Origin: Cyclobacteriaceae bacterium
GTDB taxonomy: Bacteria > Bacteroidota > Bacteroidia > Cytophagales > Cyclobacteriaceae
Length of the DNA stretch: 64,000 bases
Reading direction: 5' to 3'
NCBI GenBank assembly: GCA_016787565.1
Contig: JAEUUG010000018.1
Location: forward strand, 233,375-297,374
The position numbers and the translations under genes are program-made. Each line of letters starts with the position of its first letter. Positions within the stretch are counted from its first letter, which is position 1. The notes under the pieces were generated by a model. It saw only the letters and a list, made by a program, of their open reading frames with translations, was not told the origin of the DNA and made no database searches. Positions 45,373 to 54,530 of the stretch are shown one piece after another.

Positions 45373-45408
45373 AAAAGCCCGGTCATCATGATCGGGCTTT
45401 TTGCTTTT
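45373..45408 (+). terminator. Terminator after nrdA
   Basis: AAAAGCCCG (45373-45381) pairs with CGGGCTTTT (45393-45401), extended inward by GTCAT/ATGAT, with T-rich tail TTGCTTTT. Confidence 0.85.
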
Positions 45409-45440
45409 CAAGCAGTATCTTCACCGTTAAAATTCCCCCA

Positions 45441-46433
45441 ATGAAAATTGCCTTTTTCAGCACGCAACTTTACGATAAGAAATTTTTCGATGAGCATAAT
45501 GCCTCCTTCGGCTTCACCATTGAATACTATGAGACTTCACTCAACGAAAAAACCGTTAACCTCCTGCAGGATGTACAGGCTGTTTGCGTTTTTGTTAACG
45601 ATAAGGTAAACCGGTTAGTCATTGAGCAACTGGCGCTGAAAGGAATAAAAATTATTGCCCTTCGATGTGCCGGGTTTAACAATGTAGATGTACAGGCCGC
45701 AGCCGATCACGGCCTGGTGGTGGTGCGCGTACCAGCCTATTCACCACACGCTGTGGCTGAACATGCTGTTGCCATGATTATGACCTTGAATCGAAAAACG
45801 CATAAAGCCTATAACCGCGTGCGCGAACAAAACTTCTCCCTGAACGGTCTGCTCGGATTTGATTTGTTTGGGAAAACAGTCGGGGTTATTGGCACGGGAA
45901 ACATCGGACAGGTTTTTTGTTCGATTATGAAAGGCTTCGGATGTTCTGTTCTGGCGTACGATGTTTATCCCAATGATCATCTGATCCATACGGGGGTTCA
46001 GTATGTTACACTCACTGAAATATTTGAACGCGCTGACATCATTTCCCTTCATTGCCCCTTAAATGAACAAACGCGTTACCTGATCAATGATGATTCCATC
46101 CAGCGCATGAAGAAAGGCGTCATGCTGATTAATACCAGTCGCGGTGGACTAATTGATACCCGGACGGTTATTAATGGGCTAAAGACCGGAGTGATTGGAT
46201 CACTGGGCATCGATGTTTATGAACAAGAAGAGAAGTTATTTTTCCGCGACCTATCGGAAAAAATTATTAAGGACGATATCATTTCACGGCTGGGCAGTTT
46301 CCCTAATGTATTAATTACAGCGCATCAGGGTTTTTTCACGCACGAAGCCTTAACCCAAATTGCCGGAACCACTTTATCAAATCTGAAGGCTTTTACCAAT
46401 AGCGAGGTATTGATCAATGAAGTGAAAATCTAA
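45441..46433 (+). CDS. D-2-hydroxyacid dehydrogenase, D-lactate dehydrogenase type
   Basis: The 330-residue cytosolic NAD-dependent enzyme probably interconverts D-lactate and pyruvate. It has the family signatures VGVIGTGNIGQVFCSIMKGFG (NAD site), HCPLNEQTRYLIN, INTSRGGLIDT (substrate Arg), GIDVYEQEE (Glu of the relay) and TAHQGFFTHEAL (catalytic His). The N-terminal MKIAFFSTQLYDKKFFDEHN is typical of fermentative LdhA. Other 2-hydroxyacids remain possible. It ends seven bases from the convergent acs gene; no terminator is visible between them. Confidence 0.92.
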   Translation: MKIAFFSTQLYDKKFFDEHNASFGFTIEYYETSLNEKTVNLLQDVQAVCVFVNDKVNRLVIEQLALKGIKIIALRCAGFNNVDVQAAADHGLVVVRVPAYSPHAVAEHAVAMIMTLNRKTHKAYNRVREQNFSLNGLLGFDLFGKTVGVIGTGNIGQVFCSIMKGFGCSVLAYDVYPNDHLIHTGVQYVTLTEIFERADIISLHCPLNEQTRYLINDDSIQRMKKGVMLINTSRGGLIDTRTVINGLKTGVIGSLGIDVYEQEEKLFFRDLSEKIIKDDIISRLGSFPNVLITAHQGFFTHEALTQIAGTTLSNLKAFTNSEVLINEVKI

Positions 46434-46440
46434 AACAGGA

Positions 46441-48333
46441 TTATAATGCGCCAGCTTTAATCTCATCTACAACAGCCGGATCGAGCAACGTAGTGGTATC
46501 GCCCAGATTGGAAACATCACCTTCCGCCACTTTACGCAAAATCCTGCGCATAATTTTTCCGGAACGCGTTTTCGGCAAACCGCTTACAAACTGAATTTTA
46601 TCCGGTTTGGCTATAGGCCCGATGATTTTGGCAACCATTTCGCGAATCTCCTGGCGCAGTTTATCTTCCTCATGCGGCTTGTCATAGCAAATCACAAAAG
46701 CATAAACGCCCTGTCCTTTGATATCATGAGGATATCCCACCACAGCGGTTTCGCAAACTGCCGAATGTTCATCAATGGCACTTTCAATTTCGGCAGTACC
46801 CATGTTGTGCCCCGATACGATAATTACATCATCAACCCGACCGGTAATACGGTAATAGCCATCTTCATCGCGCTTGCAGCCATCACCTGTAAAATATTTT
46901 CCGGGAAAAGTTGAAAAATACGTATCGCGAAAACGCTGATGATCTCCGTAAATCGTTCGGGCCATTGCGGGCCATGGAAATTTAATGGTCAGTCTTCCTT
47001 CTACACCATTTTCCGTAACTTCATTTCCACGCTCATCCATAATCGCGGGTTGAACACCGGGTAAAGGAAGTGTAGCAAATGTTGGTTTTAATTTCGTCAC
47101 GTTGGCGATAGGTGTAATCATGAACCCACCCGTTTCAGTTTGCCACCAGGTGTCAATAATGGGGCAATGACCTTTTCCGATATTTCTATCATACCAATGC
47201 CATGCTTCTTCATTGATAGGCTCACCTACTGTGCCCAGAATTTTTAGAGTCGATAATTCGTAGGCATCAACAAAAGAAAGGGGTGCTTTCTCCAGCGAGC
47301 GAATGGCCGTAGGTGCCGTATAAAAAATATTTACCCGGTGCTTTTCAATCACATGCCAAAACCTACCCATATCCGGCCACGATGGTATTCCTTCAAACAT
47401 GACCGTGGTTGCCCCAGCTGACAGGGGACCGTATATAATATACGAGTGACCGGTGATCCAGCCCACATCGGCCGTACACCAATACACTTGTTTGTCCTGA
47501 TATTGAAAGGCCGTGCGAAAAGTATAGTTTGTGTAAACCATATAGCCACCACAGGTATGTACCATGCCTTTTGGCTTGCCGGTTGATCCGGAAGTATATA
47601 AAATGAAAAGTAAATCTTCAGCATCCATTTCTTCTGCCGGACAGTTGGTGCTGGCCTTGCTGATTTCATCATGCCACCAGAAATCTCTTTCGGGCTTCAT
47701 CACGACACGGGTCTGTGTACGCTCTAGCACAATAGTTTTCTCTACTGTTGGACATTTCAGCAATGCTTCATCAACAATGCTTTTAAGGCCAATCTTTTTA
47801 TCACCACGATAAGCACCATCGGAAGTGATCACCATCCGGCAACCGGAATCATTGATGCGATCTACCAGCGAGCCGGAAGAAAAGCCAGCGAACACAACCG
47901 AATGTACGGCACCGATGCGGGCGCATGCCAACAGTGCATACGTTAACTCTGGCACCATGGGCATATAAATGCAAACACGATCGCCCTTCTTGATACCGTG
48001 TGCCCGTAACATATTGCCAACCTGGCAAACACGCTCAAATAATTCCTGGTAGGTAATGTACCGCGATGTTTCTTTTGGGTCGTTGGGTTCCCATATCAAG
48101 GCTGTCTGGTTAGCCCGTGTCGGTAAATGACGATCAATGCAATTTTCGGTGATATTCAGTTTTCCTCCGATAAACCACTTCGCTGCAGCATTGTGAAAAT
48201 CCCATTCCAATACTTTCTCCCATCCTTTGCGCCACACAAAATCATTGGCAACGTCACTCCAGAAAGCCTCCGGATTTTCAATACTTCGTTGGTATTGTTG
48301 CTGGTAATCGTCAAACGTCTTAATGATGTTCAT
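46441..48333 (-). CDS. acs: Acetyl-CoA synthetase (acetate-CoA ligase)
   Basis: Acs activates acetate to acetyl-CoA via acetyl-AMP. The protein of about 630 residues has ILYTSGSTGKPKGMVHTCGGYM (phosphate-binding loop), DVGWITGHSYIIYGPL, TWWQTETGGFMITP, YFTGDGCKRDEDGYYRITGRVDD and the acetylatable lysine in LPKTRSGKIMRRILR. Start: an ATG at 48381 extends the protein by 16 residues (MNFIGSKYLKENDQKS); the start at 48333 (MNIIKTFDDYQQQYQ) resembles relatives better, but both are possible. It is convergent with the D-lactate dehydrogenase gene. Upstream, CATCTTTTG (minus) is only a rough -7 match. Confidence 0.96.
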   Translation of the reverse strand: MNIIKTFDDYQQQYQRSIENPEAFWSDVANDFVWRKGWEKVLEWDFHNAAAKWFIGGKLNITENCIDRHLPTRANQTALIWEPNDPKETSRYITYQELFERVCQVGNMLRAHGIKKGDRVCIYMPMVPELTYALLACARIGAVHSVVFAGFSSGSLVDRINDSGCRMVITSDGAYRGDKKIGLKSIVDEALLKCPTVEKTIVLERTQTRVVMKPERDFWWHDEISKASTNCPAEEMDAEDLLFILYTSGSTGKPKGMVHTCGGYMVYTNYTFRTAFQYQDKQVYWCTADVGWITGHSYIIYGPLSAGATTVMFEGIPSWPDMGRFWHVIEKHRVNIFYTAPTAIRSLEKAPLSFVDAYELSTLKILGTVGEPINEEAWHWYDRNIGKGHCPIIDTWWQTETGGFMITPIANVTKLKPTFATLPLPGVQPAIMDERGNEVTENGVEGRLTIKFPWPAMARTIYGDHQRFRDTYFSTFPGKYFTGDGCKRDEDGYYRITGRVDDVIIVSGHNMGTAEIESAIDEHSAVCETAVVGYPHDIKGQGVYAFVICYDKPHEEDKLRQEIREMVAKIIGPIAKPDKIQFVSGLPKTRSGKIMRRILRKVAEGDVSNLGDTTTLLDPAVVDEIKAGAL

Positions 48334-48465
48334 ACTTTTCTGGTCATTCTCTTTTAAATACTTCGACCCAATAAAATTCATTTCTTTTTCCTGAAATTCA
48401 AAAGATGTTTTGTGGTGTGTTCATCACACAGTAAAAAATTAATCGGTTGAAGAATTTCAGGTTCC

Positions 48466-49698
48466 TCAGGGTTTATTCAAAATCCATTTCATTAATGGTC
48501 CGCTGGTCATACTGGTAATGAGTGCCATCACCACCAACGACACAAAAACTTTTTCATTGATCAATCCATTCTCCAACGCAATGAGTCCCAGAATAATTTC
48601 CATGGCTCCGCGTGCATTCATGCCAAACCCAGCAGCCAGTGATTCCTTCCAGGTGAATCCGCCCAGGCGTGTACCCAATCCGCTACCGATAATCTTGCCT
48701 GCAAAGGCAATGATAATAATCACAGCTGTTAACCCTAAATCAAAATTGGCCACAAAATTTACTTTCAATCCAATGGCAACAAAAAAGAGTGGGGCAAAGA
48801 TGTTATTGATAAACTGATGGATGATCTCCTTTGCACGCTCAGACATATGAACCGAATCACCCAAAGCCACACCAAGAATAAAGGCACCGAAGATCGCATG
48901 GATACCGATATACTCAGTAAAAGCTGCAGCCAGAAAACACATAGCCAGCGAAACCGATAACAAGCCACCAGGCCATGCAAATTTTTTGTTAATCCATGGA
49001 AGCCCGCGATTGATCAGTCCACGGCCTAAGGTGAGCATCAGCGCAGTAAACCCGATGGTCAGCATCACGGTATTCAGGAGGGACATATTCTGCTGACCTT
49101 TTCCGATCATACCCAATACAACCGAGAAGATTAACCACCCAATTAAATCATTGATCATGGCAGATGAAATAACCAACATCCCCATGCGTGTTTTAAAAAG
49201 GCCCAGGTCCATCAATATGCGAGCGATAACGGGTAGTGCTGTGATCGCCATAGAGGTTCCCATAAACAAGGCAAACGCCAAGTGCTTGCCCTCATCGGCA
49301 TATCCAAAAAAATCCGGAAAGAAGTATGGAAAAGCAAAACCAAGTGCAAAAGGAATAACCAATCCGAAGAAGCTCGTTGAAATCGCCTGCCTGCCTTGTT
49401 GCAATACAATATGAAGATCGACTTCCAGCCCGGCAATAAATAATAACATCACCACAGCCACCTGTACGAATCCATCCAAAACTAACGATGAAGAGCCCGG
49501 TGGAAAAATTGTCTCAAACCCCATGGGTGAAATGAGACCAAAAATAGTAGGGCCTAGCATTATGCCGGCAATAATCTCCCCGACAACAGCAGGTTGCTTA
49601 AGCTTTCGGGCACCTTCCGCAAACAACCTTCCCGCCAGCAGCATGATGCCGAGCTGAATAAGCAAGCTCATTACTTCATGCTGACTGAGCTTAACCAT
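48466..49698 (-). CDS. Cation:proton antiporter, CPA2/Kef-NapA type
   Basis: The 410-residue protein is an inner-membrane antiporter with about 12-13 helices. Signatures are LLAGRLFAEGARKLKQPAVVGEIIAGIMLGP, LLFIAGLEVDLHIVL, MAITALPVIARILMDL, AMINDLIGWLIFSVVLG (with the ND pair of the ion site) and GMNARGAMEIILGLIALENG. It has no RCK/TrkA-N domain of true KefB/KefC, so Na+/H+ or K+/H+ exchange is likely. A TTG at 49704 is in frame, but ATG 49698 is preferred. Its start overlaps the end of the universal-stress-protein gene by eight bases, so the pair forms an operon. Confidence 0.9.
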   Translation of the reverse strand: MVKLSQHEVMSLLIQLGIMLLAGRLFAEGARKLKQPAVVGEIIAGIMLGPTIFGLISPMGFETIFPPGSSSLVLDGFVQVAVVMLLFIAGLEVDLHIVLQQGRQAISTSFFGLVIPFALGFAFPYFFPDFFGYADEGKHLAFALFMGTSMAITALPVIARILMDLGLFKTRMGMLVISSAMINDLIGWLIFSVVLGMIGKGQQNMSLLNTVMLTIGFTALMLTLGRGLINRGLPWINKKFAWPGGLLSVSLAMCFLAAAFTEYIGIHAIFGAFILGVALGDSVHMSERAKEIIHQFINNIFAPLFFVAIGLKVNFVANFDLGLTAVIIIIAFAGKIIGSGLGTRLGGFTWKESLAAGFGMNARGAMEIILGLIALENGLINEKVFVSLVVMALITSMTSGPLMKWILNKP

Positions 49699-50548
49699 TG
49701 GCAACCTCCTTTCGGGGCTGAACGATCAGCAGATTACACGGTAAGTCTGCAAAAATATATTCGAGGTCGTGCGGAAACACCCTGTCGAAAAGTGAAAACC
49801 TCCGGGGCGAAGCACCAACAACAAGCAAATCGGCATGTTTGCGTTGCGCAAATTTTGAAAGTTCGAAGCCTGATTTACCCGAAACCAGTTTGATGTTTAC
49901 CTTCAATCCCTCATGCGGAATTTTCTGTAACATCTTCTCAACATTTTCGATTTCCTCCTTGACCAGCGAATTCCGGAAGTTTTCATATTCATCTTCGGTG
50001 CGCTGATCGGCAGCCGACATGGTAAGACTGTACAGCTTTATTTCTTTTACAATGTGTAACCAGGAAGCTCGATCCATTTTTCCAAACTCGCAGGCCGATG
50101 CAATAGCTTCTTTCACATAGGGGCTATCTTCAGCATTAACCACAATATTTTTAATAGGCTGCGGATCGGTTGTTGGATCGATGAACATCAGGACTGAACA
50201 ATCTGCCTTCCGCAATATCTTTCGGGCAATGGTGCCGAGGTAATACTGCATCAGGTTTTCTTTCCGTAAAGCGCCCGCCACCAGCAAGTCAACTTTTTCG
50301 TTCTTACAGGCCAGTAGAATCTGTTCGCTTGGTTTACCGCTGCGCCAGAGTACCTTAACCTCCTGGTCGGCTAACCCAACGGCATTCAGTAAAACGGTTA
50401 GCAAAGCTTCCTCTTGTTGTGTATGATTTCCCACATGAATCAATACCAGTTCAGCGCCCCAAATCTTTCTGAGTCGGGCAGTTTCTGCCAGCAAAGCTTT
50501 CATTCGCGGAGAAAAGGCAAGAGCAAGTCCTATTTTGGCAAAGCGCAT
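49691..50548 (-). CDS. Tandem universal stress protein (UspA family)
   Basis: The 285-residue protein has two UspA-like units: the first at about 1-125 (LVLIHVGN, KNEKVDLLVAGALRKENL, GTIARKILRKADCSVLMF) and the second at about 130-280 (NIVVNAEDSPYVKEAIASA, ADLLVVGASPRRFSLFDRVF, DLPCNLLIVQP). The G-x2-G-x9-G(S/T) ATP loop is degenerate in both units, so ATP binding is uncertain. The downstream antiporter overlaps its end. USP proteins often bind transporters and gate them; co-transcription suggests that here. Confidence 0.9.
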   Translation of the reverse strand: MRFAKIGLALAFSPRMKALLAETARLRKIWGAELVLIHVGNHTQQEEALLTVLLNAVGLADQEVKVLWRSGKPSEQILLACKNEKVDLLVAGALRKENLMQYYLGTIARKILRKADCSVLMFIDPTTDPQPIKNIVVNAEDSPYVKEAIASACEFGKMDRASWLHIVKEIKLYSLTMSAADQRTEDEYENFRNSLVKEEIENVEKMLQKIPHEGLKVNIKLVSGKSGFELSKFAQRKHADLLVVGASPRRFSLFDRVFPHDLEYIFADLPCNLLIVQPRKEVANG

Positions 50549-50732
50549 ATTGTTTCTAAAAATATTGAAATTTTGGGGTGCAATCGTTATTTTTTATTCC
50601 GATGGAAGGTTCCGACCAATTAATGTTTGTTTGATGCTTGCTGTCTCTAGTTGATTTCTTCCAAATCAGCTGAAAAACTTGCACGTATACCCTTGTTCCT
50701 GCAATAAAAAAAAGCCGACACATGAATGCCCC

Positions 50733-50740
50733 TACTTTTG
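50733..50740 (+). promoter_or_regulatory. -7 promoter box of the second sensor kinase
   Basis: TACTTTTG, exact TAnnTTTG match, 24 bp before the ATG at 50765. It lies inside the longer frame that begins at 50726, so it supports the later start. Confidence 0.6.
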
Positions 50741-50764
50741 TACTGTCTAAAAAAGAGTTGGTGC

Positions 50765-52036
50765 ATGAAAAAGAAGATACGAAACCTCATCATTGGCGAG
50801 GGCAAATTCATCGAATCAGAAGGTGAATACAAACAAGTCATGCTTTCCGGACAGTTTGCCCTAATGGGAATACTTCTTTTGTCGTTGTACTGCATCCTGG
50901 ATTTAGCATATGGGCAGTTTGCAACGCTCCCTGTATTTACACTCGCTATTTTTCTGCTGGCCATTTCCATTATCATTCACCGTCAGGGAGATCATTGCCT
51001 GGCAAATTACTTTCTGCTTCCTACACTCAATATAACTGTTTACCTGTTTGCAGCCAGCGAATCGCCTAATACCGCAGCATTTGTTTTCTTTATCGTCAAC
51101 GCTATTGCGGCCTTTGCTGTATTCAATTATAAGCAACGGTTGCTCTCCATCTTATTTGCTGTTTTTACTTATTTTCTGTTCATCATGGCATACTTCGTTG
51201 ATTTCAGCATTTTGCCAAAACGCGAGTACGATGAAATGATGATGCTCTTCAATGTGGTGGTCAACTTCACTATCGCCTTACCGGCAGCGGTGATGGCCGT
51301 TTACTTACTCATCAGCCTGAACCACTACAATGCCCGAAAGCTTGTCGACAATAATAAGTTGCTGATCAAGACCAACGAAGAACTTGATCGATTTGTGTAC
51401 AGTACATCGCATGATTTGCGGGCTCCACTTACCTCCGTCATGGGACTGATTGATATTGTGAATCGCTCAAACGACATTGATGAAATCAAGAAGTATACGT
51501 CCATGATGAAAGACCGCGTCAATGCGCTGGATAAATTTATCAAAGACATTACCGACTATTCGCGTAACAACCGGATCAAGGTTTCGCGCGATAAAGTGAA
51601 ACTCTCCGGCCTGGCCCAAGAGGTTTGGGAAAGTCTGCGGTACGCTCCGGAAGCTCATGGCATCGATTTTCAACTAGAGATACCGGAGTCTCTTGAAGTA
51701 TTCTCTGATAAAAACAGGTTGAAAATTGTGTTGAGCAACCTCATTGCAAATGCAATACGTTACCACGATAGAAGCAAAGAAGAAAAGTACATTCGCCTCA
51801 AACATTCGCTCAACGGAAAAGGCATCTACCTGAAAGTGGAAGATAATGGTCAGGGCATTGCACCCGAATACCAGACAAAAGTGTTCGATATGTTCTACCG
51901 GGCGCACGAAAAATCACAGGGTTCCGGGCTTGGTCTCTACATCGTAAAAGAAACGATAGCCAAACTTGCAGGAACTGTTCGGCTGGAATCTGAGCCTGGA
52001 ATCGGAACTACGTTCACAGTAAAACTCCCGTACTAA
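50765..52036 (+). CDS. Membrane sensor histidine kinase, paralogue of 28426-29781
   Basis: The 423-residue protein has about six N-terminal helices (about 25-190), a short coil (LLIKTNEELDRFVY), HisKA with STSHDLRAPLTSVMGL, and an ATPase domain with LIANAIRYHD (N box), KVEDNGQGIAPEY (G1) and KSQGSGLGLYIVKET (G2). It ends at FTVKLPY, right after the core. The architecture and many motifs match the kinase at 28426-29781. No response regulator is near, so the partner is unlinked. The frame opens at 50726, but that part contains the -7 box; ATG 50765 (MKKKIRN) is preferred. Confidence 0.92.
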   Translation: MKKKIRNLIIGEGKFIESEGEYKQVMLSGQFALMGILLLSLYCILDLAYGQFATLPVFTLAIFLLAISIIIHRQGDHCLANYFLLPTLNITVYLFAASESPNTAAFVFFIVNAIAAFAVFNYKQRLLSILFAVFTYFLFIMAYFVDFSILPKREYDEMMMLFNVVVNFTIALPAAVMAVYLLISLNHYNARKLVDNNKLLIKTNEELDRFVYSTSHDLRAPLTSVMGLIDIVNRSNDIDEIKKYTSMMKDRVNALDKFIKDITDYSRNNRIKVSRDKVKLSGLAQEVWESLRYAPEAHGIDFQLEIPESLEVFSDKNRLKIVLSNLIANAIRYHDRSKEEKYIRLKHSLNGKGIYLKVEDNGQGIAPEYQTKVFDMFYRAHEKSQGSGLGLYIVKETIAKLAGTVRLESEPGIGTTFTVKLPY

Positions 52037-52067
52037 CAAGTGTTATTACCGATCGGCTTCAAAAAAC

Positions 52068-52089
52068 TGTCTGTTAAAGTCAACAGACA
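52068..52089. promoter_or_regulatory. Inverted repeat over the glyS promoter region
   Basis: TGTCTGTT-N6-AACAGACA, perfect eight-base arms, 31 bp after the kinase stop. It covers the -33 region of the glyS promoter (-7 box at 52102). No T run follows, so it is more operator-like than terminator-like; it could also be a weak 3' end for the kinase message. Confidence 0.45.
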
Positions 52090-52101
52090 ATGTTCTCCTA
52101 T

Positions 52102-52109
52102 TATATTTG
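52102..52109 (+). promoter_or_regulatory. -7 promoter box of glyS
   Basis: TATATTTG, exact match, ending seven bases before the ATG at 52117. The message would have almost no leader. Confidence 0.6.
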
Positions 52110-52116
52110 TCCCCCT

Positions 52117-53658
52117 ATGGCAAACCAAGAGGACAACCTTTTCAAAAACGTGATCTCCCATGCTAAAGAGTATGGGTTTGTTTTCCCTTCCAGTGAAATT
52201 TATGATGGCCTCAGCGCTGTGTACGACTACGGTCAGAACGGTGCCGAGCTGAAAAATAATATCAAAGAATATTGGTGGAAGTTTATGACCATGCTGCACG
52301 ATAATATCGTGGGTATCGATGCTGCCATTTTTATGCATCCTACTACGTGGAAAGCTTCCGGTCACGTAGATGCCTTCAACGATCCGATGATCGACAATAA
52401 AGATTCCAAGAAACGATACCGTGCCGATCAATTGATTGAGGGTGCCGTTGAAAAACTGGAAGAAAAAATTGAAAAAGAAGTTGAGAAGGCCGCGAAGCGA
52501 TTTGAAAATTTTGATCGCGCTATGTTTGTCAGAACCAACCCGCGGGTTGTTGAGTACCAGAAAAAAATTGACGAGATCAACGCCCGTCTGAAAGATGCCA
52601 TGGGCAGTGGTGATATGGCAGCCATGAAGCAACTTATTGTTGATCTTGATATTGCCGACCCTATTTCCGGAACAAAAAACTGGACAGAGGTGCGGCAGTT
52701 TAACCTGATGTTCTCCACCGAGATTGGCTCACTGGCCGATGATGCCAATAAAATTTACCTGCGACCGGAAACAGCCCAGGGAATTTTTGTGAATTTCCTG
52801 AACGTGCAAAAAACCGGACGGATGAAAATTCCTTTTGGTATCGCCCAAATCGGTAAAGCATTTCGCAATGAAATTGTAGCCCGCCAGTTTATTTTCCGCA
52901 TGCGTGAATTCGAGCAGATGGAGATGCAATTCTTCGTGAAGCCCGGTGAAGAAATGAAATGGTATGAATTCTGGAAAGAGAAAAGAATGAAATGGCATCA
53001 GGCACTCGGTTTGGGAGCCGACAACTACCGTTACCATGACCACCTGAACCTTGCCCATTACGCCAATGCGGCCTGCGATATCCAATTTAACTTTCCGATG
53101 GGCTTTCGCGAACTGGAGGGCATACACTCCCGCACTGATTTTGATTTGAAGAGCCACGAAAAGTTCTCGGGTAAAAAACTTCAGTACTTCGACTCGGAAG
53201 ACAATCAGAATTACATACCGTATGTCGTTGAAACTTCTGTTGGCCTTGATCGCATGTTCTTATCCGTGCTCGCAAAATCCTACACCCAAGAAAAACTGGA
53301 GGATGGAAGTGAGCGCGTTGTCTTAAAAATTCCTGCTCCACTCGCACCAAATAAGGTGGCTATTCTACCCTTGATGAAAAAAGATGGCCTTCCTGAAAAA
53401 GCAGAGAAGATTATGAATGAATTAAAGTTCGACCTGCGTTGCTTCTATGAAGAAAAAGATGCGATTGGCAAACGCTACCGCAGACAGGATGCCATTGGAA
53501 CACCCTATTGCATTACGATCGATCATCAAACGTTAGAAGATGATACCGTAACGATACGCGATCGCGACACCATGAAGCAGGAACGCGTTAAGATCAATGA
53601 AGTGAAAGCCCAGTTGATTGATGCCTGCTCCATCAACAACATCTTGCGAAAAATTTGA
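52117..53658 (+). CDS. glyS: Glycyl-tRNA synthetase (single-chain, eukaryote/archaeal type)
   Basis: It charges tRNA-Gly with glycine. The 513-residue single-chain alpha2 class II enzyme (not the bacterial GlyQ/GlyS alpha2beta2 form) has IYDGLSAVYDYGQNGAELKNN, LRPETAQGIFVNF (motif 2 region), FGIAQIGKAFRNEI, FRMREFEQMEMQFF, YVVETSVGLDRMFL (motif 3) and the anticodon domain at the end (APNKVAILPLMKK). The frame opens at 52090, but that start lies upstream of the -7 box, so ATG 52117 is preferred. The symbol glyS is also used for the beta chain of the other form. Confidence 0.96.
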   Translation: MANQEDNLFKNVISHAKEYGFVFPSSEIYDGLSAVYDYGQNGAELKNNIKEYWWKFMTMLHDNIVGIDAAIFMHPTTWKASGHVDAFNDPMIDNKDSKKRYRADQLIEGAVEKLEEKIEKEVEKAAKRFENFDRAMFVRTNPRVVEYQKKIDEINARLKDAMGSGDMAAMKQLIVDLDIADPISGTKNWTEVRQFNLMFSTEIGSLADDANKIYLRPETAQGIFVNFLNVQKTGRMKIPFGIAQIGKAFRNEIVARQFIFRMREFEQMEMQFFVKPGEEMKWYEFWKEKRMKWHQALGLGADNYRYHDHLNLAHYANAACDIQFNFPMGFRELEGIHSRTDFDLKSHEKFSGKKLQYFDSEDNQNYIPYVVETSVGLDRMFLSVLAKSYTQEKLEDGSERVVLKIPAPLAPNKVAILPLMKKDGLPEKAEKIMNELKFDLRCFYEEKDAIGKRYRRQDAIGTPYCITIDHQTLEDDTVTIRDRDTMKQERVKINEVKAQLIDACSINNILRKI

Positions 53659-53714
53659 TTTATAAATTCATCAGGAAGATGATCACCGTTAACCCGCAAG
53701 ATTAATTTCATCGC

Positions 53715-54530
53715 ATGACGAGTGTAATCCTGGTGGCTGGTATCATGGTGGTGGTTTTCACCCTTCGAAGGCAACTCGGAGAAGGATATCAGCAGGCGGG
53801 ACGCATTGTGGCACCCGTTCGAAGTCGCGTACTGCCCACACCCCTGGCCTATAAAGAAATTCTGCTTCGCTATTTTCCGTACTACCAGAAATTATCGCCT
53901 GGGCATAAGCTTACATTCGAGCGCAAGGTTTGTGAGTTCATCTACCGAAAAAGATTCATTCCCCGAAACACAATTCACGTTACCACCGAAGCCAAAGTGC
54001 TGATTGCTGCTTCTGCTGTTCAGATTACCTTTGGTTTGCCCCATGTCTATCTTCAGCACTTTAGCAAAATATTGGTTTACCCGGATGCGTATTATTCCTC
54101 CATTACCGAACGGTTTCACAAAGGTGAAGTCAATCCCCGCTTCGGCATCATCGTATTATCCTGGCAAAGCTTTGTTGAAGGATACATCCATCCTACCGAT
54201 GCTGTAAACCTGGGATTGCATGAAATGGCACATGCCTTGCGAATCGAGAACATCATTCGAAACGATGAGTATAATTTTTTTGATGATGCATTGCTGGAGC
54301 AATTCGACTCCTGGGCTTATAAAGTCTGCAGTACTATTGACACTTGGCGGGAAGGATTTCTGAGGCCCTATGCGTGTACCAACGTGCATGAATTCTTTTC
54401 CGTATCCGTTGAAAATTTTTTTGAACGTCCTGCTCTTCTGAAAACAGAATTACCAGAAGTCTATTCGATCTTGGTCAAACTGCTAAATCAGGATCCGCTA
54501 AACCTTACACACCAAACTGAAACGCTATGA
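53715..54530 (+). CDS. mtfA: Zinc-dependent peptidase, MtfA family
   Basis: The 271-residue protein matches the MtfA (M90) family. In E. coli MtfA is a cytosolic zinc peptidase that binds the repressor Mlc. It has an N-terminal hydrophobic segment (SVILVAGIMVVVFTL), a helical region with RYFPYYQKLSPGHKLTFERKV, and the active site NLGLHEMAHALRIEN (HExxH) with a downstream HEFFSVSVENFFERP block (Glu ligand). The hydrophobic start suggests membrane attachment, unlike E. coli. No Mlc homologue is visible here. Its stop overlaps the next gene's ATG by four bases. Confidence 0.9.
   Translation: MTSVILVAGIMVVVFTLRRQLGEGYQQAGRIVAPVRSRVLPTPLAYKEILLRYFPYYQKLSPGHKLTFERKVCEFIYRKRFIPRNTIHVTTEAKVLIAASAVQITFGLPHVYLQHFSKILVYPDAYYSSITERFHKGEVNPRFGIIVLSWQSFVEGYIHPTDAVNLGLHEMAHALRIENIIRNDEYNFFDDALLEQFDSWAYKVCSTIDTWREGFLRPYACTNVHEFFSVSVENFFERPALLKTELPEVYSILVKLLNQDPLNLTHQTETL

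Noticed and set aside
52033..52632. Open frame of 199 codons on the minus strand over glyS
   Set aside because: It lies opposite highly conserved synthetase sequence, has no recognisable domain and is explained as a shadow of glyS codon usage.
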